A stretch of 64,000 bases of DNA from JABAYQ01 sp018608925 (GTDB lineage: Bacteria > Bacteroidota > Bacteroidia > Flavobacteriales > UBA7312): NCBI GenBank assembly GCA_037625715.1, contig JASJHQ010000035.1, positions 62,001 to 126,000 on the forward strand. Reading direction: 5' to 3'. The notes beneath the pieces were generated by a model. The model saw only the letters and a program-made list of their open reading frames with translations, searched no databases and was not told the DNA's origin. Positions 1 to 9,308 of this stretch are shown in pieces. The stretch's first letter is position 1. The number at the start of each line of letters is the position of its first letter. The translations under genes were made by a program, and so were the position numbers.

Positions 1-732
1 CTGTGGCTCTAAAAAAAAGTGTTCAGAAAGACTCATTGAATAACCCAATCCAAAGTTAATTTTCGAAGAGGTGATATCTGTCAAAGTTGTTGTATTACTT
101 ACTGCTTCTTTTATTTCTTCGCTACCCATTCCTATTTGATAAGAACCGTCAACAAACAATAAATTACCGTTTTTAAGTGTGTGGTAATACCTAACGAATG
201 GTGTTATATTAAGCATCGTTAGCGAAGTTGTAAGGTTTGTATTTACAGAAGCAGCAATTAAGCTATATAGTTCGTAGTAATTATTAGCATATGTTGCACC
301 CATGGACTCTACATCAGGAAGGCCGTTAAACCAAACTCCCATTAAGCTATCTGCTAAATCAGCATTAGCAACTTGAGAGTCAGTACCAGTTCTGAATACA
401 GTATTTCTAGAAGTAAATCCAAATCCTAAACCAGCTTGGAAATTCTTGTCAATAAAATAACCTGTTCTGAAGCTAAAATCTATATCAGTAGCTTTATCTT
501 CTACAAGATTGTATTTATAAGGAAACAAAAAACCTAAATTCAGTGAATCTGTAGCGGTTACTAGTGTGTCATTAAAGCCTGTGAAAGTTGCGTCAATTGT
601 ATTTTCAGAGCCATTAGAAGATGTAAATCCTAATGTTGAGCTAGAAGCACCAAGATACCAATCGCCTTTTTCTTGTTGAGCAAAAGAGTTGAAGCTTAAA
701 ATTAATGCTGAAATAAATAGAATCTTTTTCAT
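1..732 (-). CDS. Outer-membrane beta-barrel-like protein, 3' part missing
   Basis: The reading frame is open from an ATG at 732 down to base 1, so only the first 244 codons are in the window. The N-terminus is a clear Sec signal peptide (MKKILFISALILSFNSFAQQ, cleavage after FAQ likely). The rest alternates polar and hydrophobic residues, is rich in Ser, Thr, Asn, Gly and aromatics, and has repeated glycine-aromatic motifs such as GLGFGF and NFGLGYSMSLSEHF. This suggests an outer-membrane beta-barrel of the porin or OmpA-barrel kind. No family can be fixed from the fragment. It follows dnaN on the same strand after a 41-base gap. Confidence 0.6.
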   Translation of the reverse strand, partial: MKKILFISALILSFNSFAQQEKGDWYLGASSSTLGFTSSNGSENTIDATFTGFNDTLVTATDSLNLGFLFPYKYNLVEDKATDIDFSFRTGYFIDKNFQAGLGFGFTSRNTVFRTGTDSQVANADLADSLMGVWFNGLPDVESMGATYANNYYELYSLIAASVNTNLTTSLTMLNITPFVRYYHTLKNGNLLFVDGSYQIGMGSEEIKEAVSNTTTLTDITSSKINFGLGYSMSLSEHFFLEPQ

Positions 733-773
733 AATGGGTTTTGTTTACGATGCGAATATACTCAAAAAAAGAA

Positions 774-1895
774 TTATTGGTTAAGCATTACTGGCATGAC
801 TAACATTAAAATATCTTCTCCTTCTTTAGTGTTGTCTTGTGGAATCAAAATACCAGCACGATTTGGTGCGCTTAGTTCAAGGTTGACTTGCTCGGAATCT
901 AGATTATTAATCATTTCAAGTAAAAACTTTGAATTAAAGCCAATTTCGATATCTTCTCCAGCATATTGGCAGCTTAATCTTTCGTGAGCTTCATTTGAAA
1001 AGTCAATATCTTCAGAAGAAATGCTTAATTCTGTACCAGCAATCTTTAACCTTACCTGATGAGTAGACTTGTTTGCGAAAATTGCAACTCTTCTTAAAGA
1101 GTTATAGAAAGATAATCTGTCAATTGTCATTACATTAGGATTGTCTTTTGGAATAACGGCTTCGTAGTTAGGGTATTTCCCATCTATTAAACGACAAATT
1201 AATTCAATGTCATCAAATACAAAGTATGCGTTAGTAGAGTTATATTCTATTTTAACATCTGTGTCTTTAGTAATGTTGTTTTTTAATAGCGTTAAAGGCT
1301 TTTTAGGAAGTATGAATGAAGTAGTTTCTTCTGCACTTGCATCACTTCTTTTGTATTTAACTAGTTTGTGAGCATCCGTAGCAACGAAAATACATCCGTC
1401 TTGAGATAACTCACAAAAAACACCAGACATAATCGGTCTTAAATCGTCGTTTCCAGTAGCAAAAATAGTATTGTTAATAGCGTCAGAAAGTAATTGAGAC
1501 TTAATTATAGTAGAAGAGGCAGAAGTCATTTTGGGTGTCTTAGGAAACTCTTCTCCATTATGACCAGCTAGTTTGTATTTTCCGTTCTCAGAACCAATTT
1601 CTATTCCAAAATTATTTTCGTCAACTAAGAAAGTTAATGGTTGATCCGAAAAAGTTTTTAAAGTATCAATAAGTAATTTTGCAGGAATAGCAATTTTACC
1701 ATCTGTGTCTGCATTAGAATCAGCCACTTTAGTTTTCATCGTAGTTTCTAAGTCAGAAGCCGAAACGGTTAAAACGTTTTCAGATATTTCAAAAAGGAAA
1801 TTGTCTAAAATTGGTAATGTATTACTAGAGTTTAATACACCACTTATAGATTGTAGTTGTTTTAATAACTGTGAACTAGATACTATGAATTTCAT
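774..1895 (-). CDS. dnaN: DNA polymerase III beta subunit (sliding clamp)
   Basis: Forms the ring-shaped dimer that tethers the replicative polymerase to DNA. The 373-residue length and the three successive clamp folds (about residues 1-120, 125-245 and 248-373) match the family. Typical features are the N-terminal MKFIVSSSQLLKQLQ, the LRPIMSGVF segment after the first fold, IDGKYPNYEAVIP in the middle fold, and the C-terminal MLVMPVML strand. The ATG at 1895 is preceded by a good -7 box. It lies downstream of the gldF-gldG-DUF4340 operon and about 35 kb from dnaA, so dnaA and dnaN are not linked here. Confidence 0.97.
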   Translation of the reverse strand: MKFIVSSSQLLKQLQSISGVLNSSNTLPILDNFLFEISENVLTVSASDLETTMKTKVADSNADTDGKIAIPAKLLIDTLKTFSDQPLTFLVDENNFGIEIGSENGKYKLAGHNGEEFPKTPKMTSASSTIIKSQLLSDAINNTIFATGNDDLRPIMSGVFCELSQDGCIFVATDAHKLVKYKRSDASAEETTSFILPKKPLTLLKNNITKDTDVKIEYNSTNAYFVFDDIELICRLIDGKYPNYEAVIPKDNPNVMTIDRLSFYNSLRRVAIFANKSTHQVRLKIAGTELSISSEDIDFSNEAHERLSCQYAGEDIEIGFNSKFLLEMINNLDSEQVNLELSAPNRAGILIPQDNTKEGEDILMLVMPVMLNQ

Positions 1896-1920
1896 TGGAT
1901 GAATGATTTAAATTTAAAAA

Positions 1921-1928
1921 CAAATATA
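1921..1928 (-). promoter_or_regulatory. dnaN promoter, -7 box TATATTTG
   Basis: Exact match to the Bacteroidota TAnnTTTG element on the minus strand. It would start transcription near 1916, giving a leader of about 20 bases before the dnaN ATG. No good TTTG -33 element is visible. Confidence 0.55.
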
Positions 1929-1964
1929 ATTTTTTAACTCTAGTGATTGGATTTATTTTATCAA

Positions 1965-2963
1965 CTACTTTTCAACAGGAATCAGATTCGGATTTAATAA
2001 TAATTGATTAAAAGTATAAAACTGAATTAACAACAAATCATCGTTAACATGAGCGAAAAACCTATCTTGATCATAGCTTAGTTTTAGACCATTCATATCT
2101 AAATACTCATCTCTTTTAGGAGATTTATGAAAAGTATTAAATTCAATAACTTCGTTTTCTTGAGAATTAATTTTAATGGTATGAAAAGGTTTGCTATTTA
2201 TTATTGAATCTTTTTTGGAGAAATTGTTCATAAATCCTTCGCAATTTACTTTTCTAAAAAGGTTAAAATATTTGTTAGAAAACTCCGATGAAATATTTTG
2301 TTTTGATTCTTGTTGCTGAAGAATAAAGCTTTCTTGTTCTTTAGTTATTTTGTAGTTTTTTGTAGAGTCATCGTGATTTATGATTTCAATAGAATTAATT
2401 TTTTTCGGATTTAGTTTAACAAAGCTTCTGTCTCTCCATAAATCTAAATTAATACTTGCTCCGTCTATATTATATCTAGGAGCTAGAAAGCCGTTAAAAC
2501 CAGGTATATACATTACAAATGCTTTTGATGAATTCTCTAAAAGCATAAAACTTCCTATCATATTAGGGCCAGGACTTCCTATATAGTAGGTTTTGTTAGG
2601 TTTCTTTCCGTCATTTAAAAATATTTCAATTTTCACGGCTTTAGAAGCTAGGTTTTTAATCACATTGTTATGCATGGAGTTACTTACCGGATAATTCACT
2701 TCAATGCTTTTAATAGTGCTTAAAAGAGTTTTTATTGCATCTTCTCTAGGTGAATATTTATCATTAACTACCCAGCCTTTTTCTGTTCTTGTTAGAGTGA
2801 TGTCATTGCCAAATTTATCTGCTAAGAATATTTTTGAAATTGAGGATGTGTCTTCAATAGCAAAATCTCTAAGCTCTTGCTTAACATTGCTTTTTTTGTC
2901 GTTTAATAATAGAATTGCAGTTACTATGATTAATGCAATTAATAATAAGTAAGATTTTTTCAT
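1965..2963 (-). CDS. DUF4340 domain protein linked to GldFG
   Basis: A 332-residue protein with one N-terminal membrane segment (about residues 5-22) and a soluble extracytoplasmic part of the DUF4340 type, with the WVVNDKYSPREDAIKTLLSTI segment and repeated beta-rich lobes. Its start overlaps the gldG stop by 4 bases, so it is probably translationally coupled. DUF4340 proteins commonly sit beside GldG-like ABC auxiliary proteins, and the context suggests a periplasmic partner of that transporter. Its biochemical role is unknown. Confidence 0.8.
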   Translation of the reverse strand: MKKSYLLLIALIIVTAILLLNDKKSNVKQELRDFAIEDTSSISKIFLADKFGNDITLTRTEKGWVVNDKYSPREDAIKTLLSTIKSIEVNYPVSNSMHNNVIKNLASKAVKIEIFLNDGKKPNKTYYIGSPGPNMIGSFMLLENSSKAFVMYIPGFNGFLAPRYNIDGASINLDLWRDRSFVKLNPKKINSIEIINHDDSTKNYKITKEQESFILQQQESKQNISSEFSNKYFNLFRKVNCEGFMNNFSKKDSIINSKPFHTIKINSQENEVIEFNTFHKSPKRDEYLDMNGLKLSYDQDRFFAHVNDDLLLIQFYTFNQLLLNPNLIPVEK

Positions 2964-4669
2964 TGATATTTCTTTTTTCTTATAAATGATAAACTAAAAT
3001 ATAATAAGGATATGATAATTAAAGGAAGTAATAAGTTAATTAGTTGCCATTTTAATTTATCGTCAATTATCTTATTTCTATCTAAAAGACGGATAGTATA
3101 TTGCTTAGAGTTAATGTTAATTAAGTCCTCATTTCCTAGTAGGAAATGCATGCAGTTAATAATAAAATCTTTGTTGCCATTATACTGTGATTTATTGAAA
3201 TGATTATATCCTAAAGGATAAGATAACCCATTAGAATTAACATGGTTTTTTATAATATCACCATCACTAATCACAATCATTTTGTTTTCTCCACTGATAT
3301 TATTGTATTTAATACTTGAAGTCGGAGTTAGTCTGTTTTCAAAAACAGAATTAAATTTCCCCTCTAGTAAAATAGCCGATATCTTATCTTTAGTCTGAAA
3401 GCCTTTAATATTTGGTTCACTGTTTAAAATATTCAAACTAACTCTATGTGGAGACTTTACAACCTTAGAATATGGAGAGCAAAATAGTAAAGGAGTCTTT
3501 CTTATTCCTAAAGATTTTACGGTGTCAATAGTGCTGACAAATGAAGATTTTATCGCGTCTAAATTTTTAACTATTGGATGTTTTAATTTTGCAATAAATA
3601 AAGGATTGTATACCCACGGAAAAAGTTTTCTTTGAGGAGTGTCACCATTTTGACCAACCACAATTGGTATCTGGTCTGATTGCATATCCATTATTAAATC
3701 AGAATTTATTCTAATTCCGAATTTGAACATTATATCATCTAAATTTAAGGATAGGGGAAGAGCAGTAGAGTAACTACTTGTAGTTTTTAGGCTATCCATA
3801 TCCATCGCAACACCATCAATAAGCCAAAGAACTTTACCATTATTCATGACGTACTGATCCAAAACAAATTTGTCTAGTTCGTTAAAAGGAATGGTAGGCT
3901 TTGCAATTATTAGAGCATCAAACTCCTGTATTTTTGCTAATTGTTTGTTAAGGTTTGGATTGTTATTTTCATCAAGTTCATATTCTTTTAAATTAAAGAA
4001 CTCCACAGAAAAGAATTCAGATAAAGAGTTTCTAGTAGTTCCTAATGAGTTGTTTATGTCTGATAAATAAGAATCATCTAGTTGACCATTACCACTCAAA
4101 AAAGCAATTTTTTTACTTCTATCATTTATTAATTTGAAGATAGATTTTGAAAATTCGAATTCTAAATTCTCAATTGAATTATTCAATGAAATTTCAGGCC
4201 TAGCACCAAACTGATTTAAAAGCAAGTTGAGCGAGGTATTCTTGTTTTTATAATTTATAACTGCTCCAGGAAAAATTATTTTTTGACTAGTGCCATCTTT
4301 TTGACGAATCTCTAAATTGGTTGGTTTTAATCCTTGATCGATTAATTGTTTGTATAATTTGTTTTTACTGGCTTCATCTCTATCGCTTGGGTTGATAAAT
4401 TCAAATTCAATAAAATCGGAGTAGTCTGAAAACTCTTCTAATAAGTTATATGATGCATTTTTAAGTTGTTCGAAGCCAGCAGGGAAGTCGCCATCCAAAT
4501 ATACTTTAATGTAAAGTATATCATCCACCTGACTTAATAGCTCTTTAGTTGCATCATCAATAGAATGCTTGTTTTCTTGAGTTAAATCTAACCTAAAATA
4601 TAAAAAACTTGCAATTACATTAATTAAAATCAGAATGATAATATGGATGCTATATCTAAATCTATTCAT
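2960..4669 (-). CDS. gldG: Gliding-motility ABC transporter auxiliary protein GldG
   Basis: Extracytoplasmic auxiliary component of the GldA-GldF-GldG transporter associated with gliding in Flavobacteriia. An N-terminal membrane segment (IHIIILILINVIASFLYFRL) is followed by a large GldG/IFT52-like region with the conserved KKIAFLSGNGQLDD and VLWLIDGVAMDMDSL blocks. It ends with a membrane segment (LLLPLIIISLLYFSLSFI) and a basic tail. I chose the ATG at 4669, which overlaps the gldF stop by 8 bases. An upstream ATG at 4693 would add eight Lys-rich residues and a 32-base overlap. No gldA ATPase is in the window. Confidence 0.9.
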   Translation of the reverse strand: MNRFRYSIHIIILILINVIASFLYFRLDLTQENKHSIDDATKELLSQVDDILYIKVYLDGDFPAGFEQLKNASYNLLEEFSDYSDFIEFEFINPSDRDEASKNKLYKQLIDQGLKPTNLEIRQKDGTSQKIIFPGAVINYKNKNTSLNLLLNQFGARPEISLNNSIENLEFEFSKSIFKLINDRSKKIAFLSGNGQLDDSYLSDINNSLGTTRNSLSEFFSVEFFNLKEYELDENNNPNLNKQLAKIQEFDALIIAKPTIPFNELDKFVLDQYVMNNGKVLWLIDGVAMDMDSLKTTSSYSTALPLSLNLDDIMFKFGIRINSDLIMDMQSDQIPIVVGQNGDTPQRKLFPWVYNPLFIAKLKHPIVKNLDAIKSSFVSTIDTVKSLGIRKTPLLFCSPYSKVVKSPHRVSLNILNSEPNIKGFQTKDKISAILLEGKFNSVFENRLTPTSSIKYNNISGENKMIVISDGDIIKNHVNSNGLSYPLGYNHFNKSQYNGNKDFIINCMHFLLGNEDLININSKQYTIRLLDRNKIIDDKLKWQLINLLLPLIIISLLYFSLSFIRKKKYQ

Positions 4670-5405
4670 GACCTTTTTCTTTTTTATTATCAATTATATT
4701 AATAGTCAATAATATAAATAGAGCGTTTACGCTTGTGAAGTAAATAATGTCTCTAGAGTCAATAATTCCTTTGCTTAAAGAATTGTAGTGGTGATTAATT
4801 CCTAAATAATCAATTAGCAAATTGATTTGGCCATTGCTAAATAAGGATGCTATTAGATCAAAACCTTGATAAATAAAAGCGCTTATTATCATAGAAAGAA
4901 TAAGTGTGATAATCGGATTGTTACTTAAAGATGAGGCAAAGGTTCCAATAGATACAAAAGAACTAGCTAAAAAGAATAGACCTAGATAAGATCCCAAAAT
5001 TCCTCCTCTATCGACATTGCCAGTTATTTCTGACAGATGATAAATACTTATGTAATATATAATAGTAGGTAAAATAGCCAGACAAACTAAGATTATTCCT
5101 GATAGGTATTTTGAAAAAACAATTTGAAAATTAGTTAGAGGTTTTGTTAATAGAGTTTCTATAGTTCCGTCTTTAAATTCGTCAGAAAAAAGTCTCATAG
5201 TTAAAGCTGGAATAAAAATCATGAATAGGACAGGAGAAATAATAAATAATCCGTCTAACTGAGCATATTCTGATTCAATTATGTTGTAAGCACCAGGAAA
5301 TAGCCAAAGAATTATACTATTTAGAGCTAAATAACTAAAAAGAATTATTAAGCCACTTGGGTGACATAAAAATGTACTAATCTCTTTTTTAAGTAATGAA
5401 AACAT
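4662..5405 (-). CDS. gldF: Gliding-motility ABC transporter permease GldF
   Basis: ABC-2 type permease of 247 residues with about six membrane segments. The N-terminal block MFSLLKKEISTFLCHPSGLI and the cytoplasmic motif MRLFSDEFKDGTIETLLTKP are typical of GldF. It is the membrane partner of GldG and presumably uses the GldA ATPase encoded elsewhere. It sits 11 bases downstream of the small monooxygenase gene. In Flavobacterium johnsoniae gldA, gldF and gldG are each needed for gliding (family knowledge). Whether this organism glides cannot be told from sequence. Confidence 0.92.
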   Translation of the reverse strand: MFSLLKKEISTFLCHPSGLIILFSYLALNSIILWLFPGAYNIIESEYAQLDGLFIISPVLFMIFIPALTMRLFSDEFKDGTIETLLTKPLTNFQIVFSKYLSGIILVCLAILPTIIYYISIYHLSEITGNVDRGGILGSYLGLFFLASSFVSIGTFASSLSNNPIITLILSMIISAFIYQGFDLIASLFSNGQINLLIDYLGINHHYNSLSKGIIDSRDIIYFTSVNALFILLTINIIDNKKEKGHE

Positions 5406-5416
5406 TTTGTAATCTA

Positions 5417-5701
5417 TTAAATAATACTAACACTCCAAGCGAGTGGTTTATTGTTGAAATATGTTTTTGTTTCTGACCAAACTTGATTAAATAAAGCGGA
5501 CTTTCTATAATTGTTTAAGTTCTCTTCTTTATTCCAGCAACTGTAGGTGAAAAACACATTTTTATCGTTAATATCTTGAAGTATTTCTAGAGAAATACAT
5601 CCGTTCGAACTAGCAATTTTCTTTCTATTCTTTTCAATTAAAGAGATAAAATCATTTATTTTATCTTCTTTAAATTCCATTTTTACAATTCTTTTAATCA
5701 T
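5417..5701 (-). CDS. Antibiotic biosynthesis monooxygenase (ABM) family protein
   Basis: A 94-residue ferredoxin-like alpha-beta protein. The opening beta strand (IVKMEFKEDKINDFISLIEKN), the central SNGCISLEILQDINDKNVFFTYSCW and the final FNQVWSETKTYFNNKPLAW match the dimeric ABM/YgiN fold. Members range from quinol monooxygenases to heme-degrading and signalling proteins, so the substrate is not predictable. It overlaps the SAM hydrolase gene by 8 bases and precedes gldF by 11, so it is part of one transcription unit. Confidence 0.8.
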   Translation of the reverse strand: MIKRIVKMEFKEDKINDFISLIEKNRKKIASSNGCISLEILQDINDKNVFFTYSCWNKEENLNNYRKSALFNQVWSETKTYFNNKPLAWSVSII

Positions 5702-6482
5702 GAAACTCGATTCTTATAATATCATTTAATGTAATTCCCATTAATGAAGAGGCAGAACCTTGATTCATTGAAATAGATAATAATCCATCGCAAACAAATA
5801 AAGCTGTAGCTTCTCCTACGGGAACATCATTATACTTTTTAAACACCTTTTCAATTACGTAATAATTTCGTTTACCAACATAAATCTTGTAATTTCTTCC
5901 TTTAGAAATATCAGAAATCAGGGTGCTCTTAATATTGGTAATTGCATTTCCGTAATTATCAATATGAATTACGCTTCCTCGAATTACATTTTTATCAAAT
6001 AATGGCTGAAAATTTGTTTTCTTAACAGCGTAATCTTTTACTTCTGTTCCAATCAATTCTAAGGTTCCTCCTCTAGCAATATGACAAGCAGCTTTTGCGA
6101 AAACATCTTTAGTAGGAAAGTTTTGATTATCACTATCTTGTGAGATAGTTAATTCTACAATTTTATCAGGGATGATATCCAAAATTAAAGGAAGTATTCC
6201 GTTGTCAGCACAAATAAAATAATGGCCGTTTGCGTATACAGCTAAATGACTTATAGTTGTAGTTGTTTCGGCATCAACTCCAATAATATGAATAGAGCCA
6301 GAAGGAAATTCTTGATAAACATTTTTTAAAACAAAAGCAGCATGTCTGGTATTGAAGGGAGGGATGTCATGCGATATGTCAACAATATTTATATCAGCAA
6401 GCTGACGTATTATACTAGCTTTTACAGAGCTAACATAATGGTCTTTGGTTCCTAGATCAGTTGTTAATGTTATTATTGACAT
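5694..6482 (-). CDS. SAM hydrolase / SAM hydroxide adenosyltransferase (DUF62)
   Basis: A 262-residue member of the SAM hydroxide adenosyltransferase family, which also contains fluorinase and chlorinase. Housekeeping members split S-adenosylmethionine to adenosine and methionine. Visible motifs are TDLGTKDHYVSSVK at the N-terminus, DISHDIPPFNTRHAAFVL, the ICADNGIL loop, and the C-terminal IDNYGNAITNI segment shared with the family. I see no reason to call it a halogenase. It is the first gene of the minus-strand operon leading to gldF-gldG and diverges from phoH. Confidence 0.85.
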   Translation of the reverse strand: MSIITLTTDLGTKDHYVSSVKASIIRQLADINIVDISHDIPPFNTRHAAFVLKNVYQEFPSGSIHIIGVDAETTTTISHLAVYANGHYFICADNGILPLILDIIPDKIVELTISQDSDNQNFPTKDVFAKAACHIARGGTLELIGTEVKDYAVKKTNFQPLFDKNVIRGSVIHIDNYGNAITNIKSTLISDISKGRNYKIYVGKRNYYVIEKVFKKYNDVPVGEATALFVCDGLLSISMNQGSASSLMGITLNDIIRIEFHD

Positions 6483-6587
6483 AATATTAGAGGATATTAG
6501 CCCAAAAATATTTTAAAAAGTTGTTATTTTGTGCATTCAAAAATAAGTATAATTTTTTGTCAAATTTAATTTCATTCATCATATAAT

Positions 6588-7535
6588 ATGATAGAGAAAG
6601 TTTTAGAGTTAAATTCTATAAATCCGTTAGATATTTATGGGGTTAATAATAAAAAATTAGAGTTTATAAGTAAGTTTTTTCCAAAGCTTAAAATAATCTC
6701 AAGAGGAAACGAATTGAAAGTTTTTGGTGAAGAAGAAATTATAGAGCAGTTCGAAAAAAAATTCAATTTAATTCAGAAGCATTTCTCAAAGTATCAACGA
6801 CTAACTAATAGCAATATTGAGCGTATTATGTTAGAGGGCGAAAGTGTTTTTGATGGAGATAACGACGTATTAGTACATGGTGCGTTTGGTAAAATAATAA
6901 AAGCTAGAACATCTAATCAAAGAAAGATGGTAGATAGCTCTCAAAAAAATGATTTGCTTTTTGCAGTTGGCCCTGCCGGAACAGGTAAAACATATACGGC
7001 AGTAGCTATTGCTGTAAAAGCATTGAAAAATAAAGAAGTTAAAAAAATTGTTTTGACCAGACCAGCTGTTGAGGCTGGCGAGAACCTAGGTTTTCTTCCT
7101 GGCGATCTCAAGGAAAAACTCGACCCTTATTTACAACCCTTATACGATGCATTAAGAGATATGCTTCCTTCCGAGAAATTATCGGAGTATATCGAAACGA
7201 ACGTTATTCAAATAGCACCTTTAGCTTTTATGAGGGGTAGAACTTTAGATAATTCATTTGTATTATTAGACGAAGCTCAAAACTCTACAAAGCCTCAAAT
7301 GAAAATGTTTTTAACTAGAATGGGAAAGTCAGCAAAATTTATTATTACTGGAGATGAAACCCAAATTGACTTGCCTAGAAAACAACCTTCTGGATTAGTT
7401 GAAGCATTAAGTTTGTTGAAAAATATTGATGGTGTAGGTATTGTAAAACTTGACGAAAATGACGTAATTAGACACCAATTAGTAAAAAAGATTATAACAG
7501 CATATAAATTAAATCAAAACGACCAAAATGAGTAA
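6588..7535 (+). CDS. PhoH family ATPase
   Basis: A 315-residue PhoH-like P-loop protein. An N-terminal KH-like region (about residues 1-100) precedes the PhoH ATPase domain with Walker A GPAGTGKT (128-135), the TRPAVEAGENLGFLPGDLKEK block and Walker B FVLLDEAQN near residue 225. PhoH proteins are linked to RNA metabolism, possibly as helicases, but the cellular role is not settled. Its end overlaps the purC start by 8 bases. Confidence 0.93.
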   Translation: MIEKVLELNSINPLDIYGVNNKKLEFISKFFPKLKIISRGNELKVFGEEEIIEQFEKKFNLIQKHFSKYQRLTNSNIERIMLEGESVFDGDNDVLVHGAFGKIIKARTSNQRKMVDSSQKNDLLFAVGPAGTGKTYTAVAIAVKALKNKEVKKIVLTRPAVEAGENLGFLPGDLKEKLDPYLQPLYDALRDMLPSEKLSEYIETNVIQIAPLAFMRGRTLDNSFVLLDEAQNSTKPQMKMFLTRMGKSAKFIITGDETQIDLPRKQPSGLVEALSLLKNIDGVGIVKLDENDVIRHQLVKKIITAYKLNQNDQNE

Positions 7536-8475
7536 CGTAATTATTAAAACCGATTTTAATTTTCAAAATCAAGTTAATCTATACAAAGGAAAAGTTAGAG
7601 ATGTTTATACTATTAAAGATGACTTATTAGTAATGATAGCATCGGATAGAATTTCTGCTTTTGACCATGTTTTGCCTGAGGGAATTCCTTACAAAGGACA
7701 GGTGTTGAGTCAAATAGCTGCAAAGTTTCTTAAAGATACAAGCGACATTGTTCCTAACTGGATGGAAGCTACGCCTGACCCTTCTGTTACTATTGGTAAA
7801 AGGTGTGAGCCATTTAAAGTAGAAATGGTGATTAGAGGATATTTAACTGGTCATGCATGGAGAGAATATAAGTCAGGCAAAAGAATGCTATGTGGTGTTG
7901 CAATGCCTGATGGAATGGTTGAAAATCAAAAATTTGATTCGCCTTTACTTACTCCTACAACTAAAGCTGACGTGGGTCATGACGAAGACATTTCTAGAGA
8001 AGAGATACTTTCTAGTGGTTTAGTTAAGGAGGAAGACTATATCATGCTAGAAAAATACACTAGAGAGCTATTTCAAAGAGGAACAGAAATTGCAACTGAA
8101 AAGGGTCTTATTTTAGTAGATACTAAATATGAATTTGGTATGGACTCTAATAATGTAATCACATTAATTGATGAAATTCATACACCAGATTCTTCAAGAT
8201 ATTTTTACGAAAATACTTATCAAGATAATCTAGATAATGGTTTACAGCAAAAACAGTTGTCTAAAGAATTTGTAAGACAATGGTTAATTGAGAATGGCTT
8301 TCAAGGAAAAGATGGTCAACAAATTCCTGAAATGTCCGAAGAATATTGTCATTCTGTTTCTGAAAGATATATTGAATTATATGAGCTTATTACTGGAGAT
8401 AAATTTATTAAAGAAGATGTAACTAATGTTCTTGAAAGAGTCGAGAAAAACATTACAGATTACTTAAATAAATAA
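7528..8475 (+). CDS. purC: Phosphoribosylaminoimidazole-succinocarboxamide synthase
   Basis: Purine biosynthesis enzyme that joins CAIR and aspartate, using ATP, to form SAICAR. Family motifs are LYKGKVRDVYTI, MIASDRISAFDHVLPEGIPYKG, EMVIRGYLTGHAWREYKSG, GLILVDTKYEFG and the IDEIHTPDSSRYFY metal and substrate region. The 315-residue length is the longer form usual in Bacteroidota rather than the roughly 240-residue E. coli form. It is co-transcribed with phoH and ends 13 bases before a strong bidirectional terminator. Confidence 0.96.
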   Translation: MSNVIIKTDFNFQNQVNLYKGKVRDVYTIKDDLLVMIASDRISAFDHVLPEGIPYKGQVLSQIAAKFLKDTSDIVPNWMEATPDPSVTIGKRCEPFKVEMVIRGYLTGHAWREYKSGKRMLCGVAMPDGMVENQKFDSPLLTPTTKADVGHDEDISREEILSSGLVKEEDYIMLEKYTRELFQRGTEIATEKGLILVDTKYEFGMDSNNVITLIDEIHTPDSSRYFYENTYQDNLDNGLQQKQLSKEFVRQWLIENGFQGKDGQQIPEMSEEYCHSVSERYIELYELITGDKFIKEDVTNVLERVEKNITDYLNK

Positions 8476-8481
8476 TATAAT

Positions 8482-8513
8482 AAAAAAAGCCCCTAAGGCA
8501 GGGGCTTTTTTTT
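8482..8513. terminator. Bidirectional terminator between purC and pirin
   Basis: The stem AGCCCC (8488-8493) pairs with GGGGCT (8501-8506) across a 7-base loop. It is flanked by seven A on the left and eight T on the right, so it can stop both converging transcripts. Confidence 0.92.
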
Positions 8514-9228
8514 AATATGTCGGATATGAGGTAATAATTGGTGATTTGATATATAATAAACAACCTCCATCGGACACTTCAATATGCAAAGATTCTTCAC
8601 TTTCTACTATGATAAAATCGTCTTTTTGCATATCCACTTGTTGAATCTTTAGCGCTCCTTTCATTAAATATAAAGAATAATAATAATCTTTATCACATTC
8701 GATTTGGAACGATTTATTTTCAAATTCAATTTCAAAAATTTCTACCCCTTCACTTTCTAATTTAATAGGGGAGTCTTTCCCAACAATTGTTGTTACACCT
8801 CTTTTGTTTGGTAAGATGTTTTTGCTATAGTCATTGTACGTAGGTTTATGTAAAAGGGTTTTTCTTAGGTCAGGGTAAAACCAAATTTGAAAAATTCTTG
8901 ATCCTTTTTGTAAAGCTTCAGCGTGAGAAAGACCTGATCCTGACTTGATTAACTGAACGTCACCTTTTTTTAAGGATATCCACTTTTGTAATAAAGTATC
9001 GTAATGTTTTATGTTTCCTTCTAAAACGATAGACATAATTTCGAACCCTCTATGAGGATGAAGTCCGATAGTACTATCTTGTATTCCTACTGCATTGGCC
9101 CAGTAAAATATATTTGAATATTTTTCTATGCCTCCTTCTTGTGGAAAGCCAATAGGTTTATTTTCTATAATTTCTCCATTATTAAAGTTTCCTTTAACCT
9201 GTTTTGAGAATGGTATCTTAGTTATCAA
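8512..9228 (-). CDS. Pirin family protein
   Basis: A bicupin of 238 residues. The N-terminal cupin carries the pirin metal-binding pattern: HPHRGFE for the first two His, and GSGLSHAEA for the third His and the Glu. The second cupin is degenerate. Characterised homologues bind Fe and some act as quercetin 2,3-dioxygenases, others as regulators. The physiological substrate here is unknown. It ends in the terminator shared with purC and diverges from the FMN reductase gene. Confidence 0.9.
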   Translation of the reverse strand: MITKIPFSKQVKGNFNNGEIIENKPIGFPQEGGIEKYSNIFYWANAVGIQDSTIGLHPHRGFEIMSIVLEGNIKHYDTLLQKWISLKKGDVQLIKSGSGLSHAEALQKGSRIFQIWFYPDLRKTLLHKPTYNDYSKNILPNKRGVTTIVGKDSPIKLESEGVEIFEIEFENKSFQIECDKDYYYSLYLMKGALKIQQVDMQKDDFIIVESEESLHIEVSDGGCLLYIKSPIITSYPTY

Positions 9229-9280
9229 TTTTCTTATAAAAGTAACAAAAATGTAGAATGATTTACTAATTATAAAGTCT

Positions 9281-9288
9281 TAAATTTG
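9281..9288 (+). promoter_or_regulatory. -7 box TAAATTTG upstream of the FMN reductase gene
   Basis: Exact TAnnTTTG match followed by CA, 20 bases before the GTG start at 9309. A TTTA near 9262 could act as a weak -33 element. Confidence 0.5.
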
Positions 9289-9308
9289 CACTTATAAAAT
9301 ATATCTAA

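Noticed and set aside
796..1902. Plus-strand frames opposite dnaN
   Set aside because: Shadow frames of a well-conserved gene, without promoter or family similarity.
5694..6482. Fluorinase or chlorinase
   Set aside because: The family is shared, but the common housekeeping SAM hydrolase form fits better and no halogen pathway is nearby.
6561..6568. Minus-strand TAAATTTG in the SAM hydrolase-phoH gap as the operon promoter
   Set aside because: The box is exact but about 80 bases from the start with no -33 element, so not listed as a feature.
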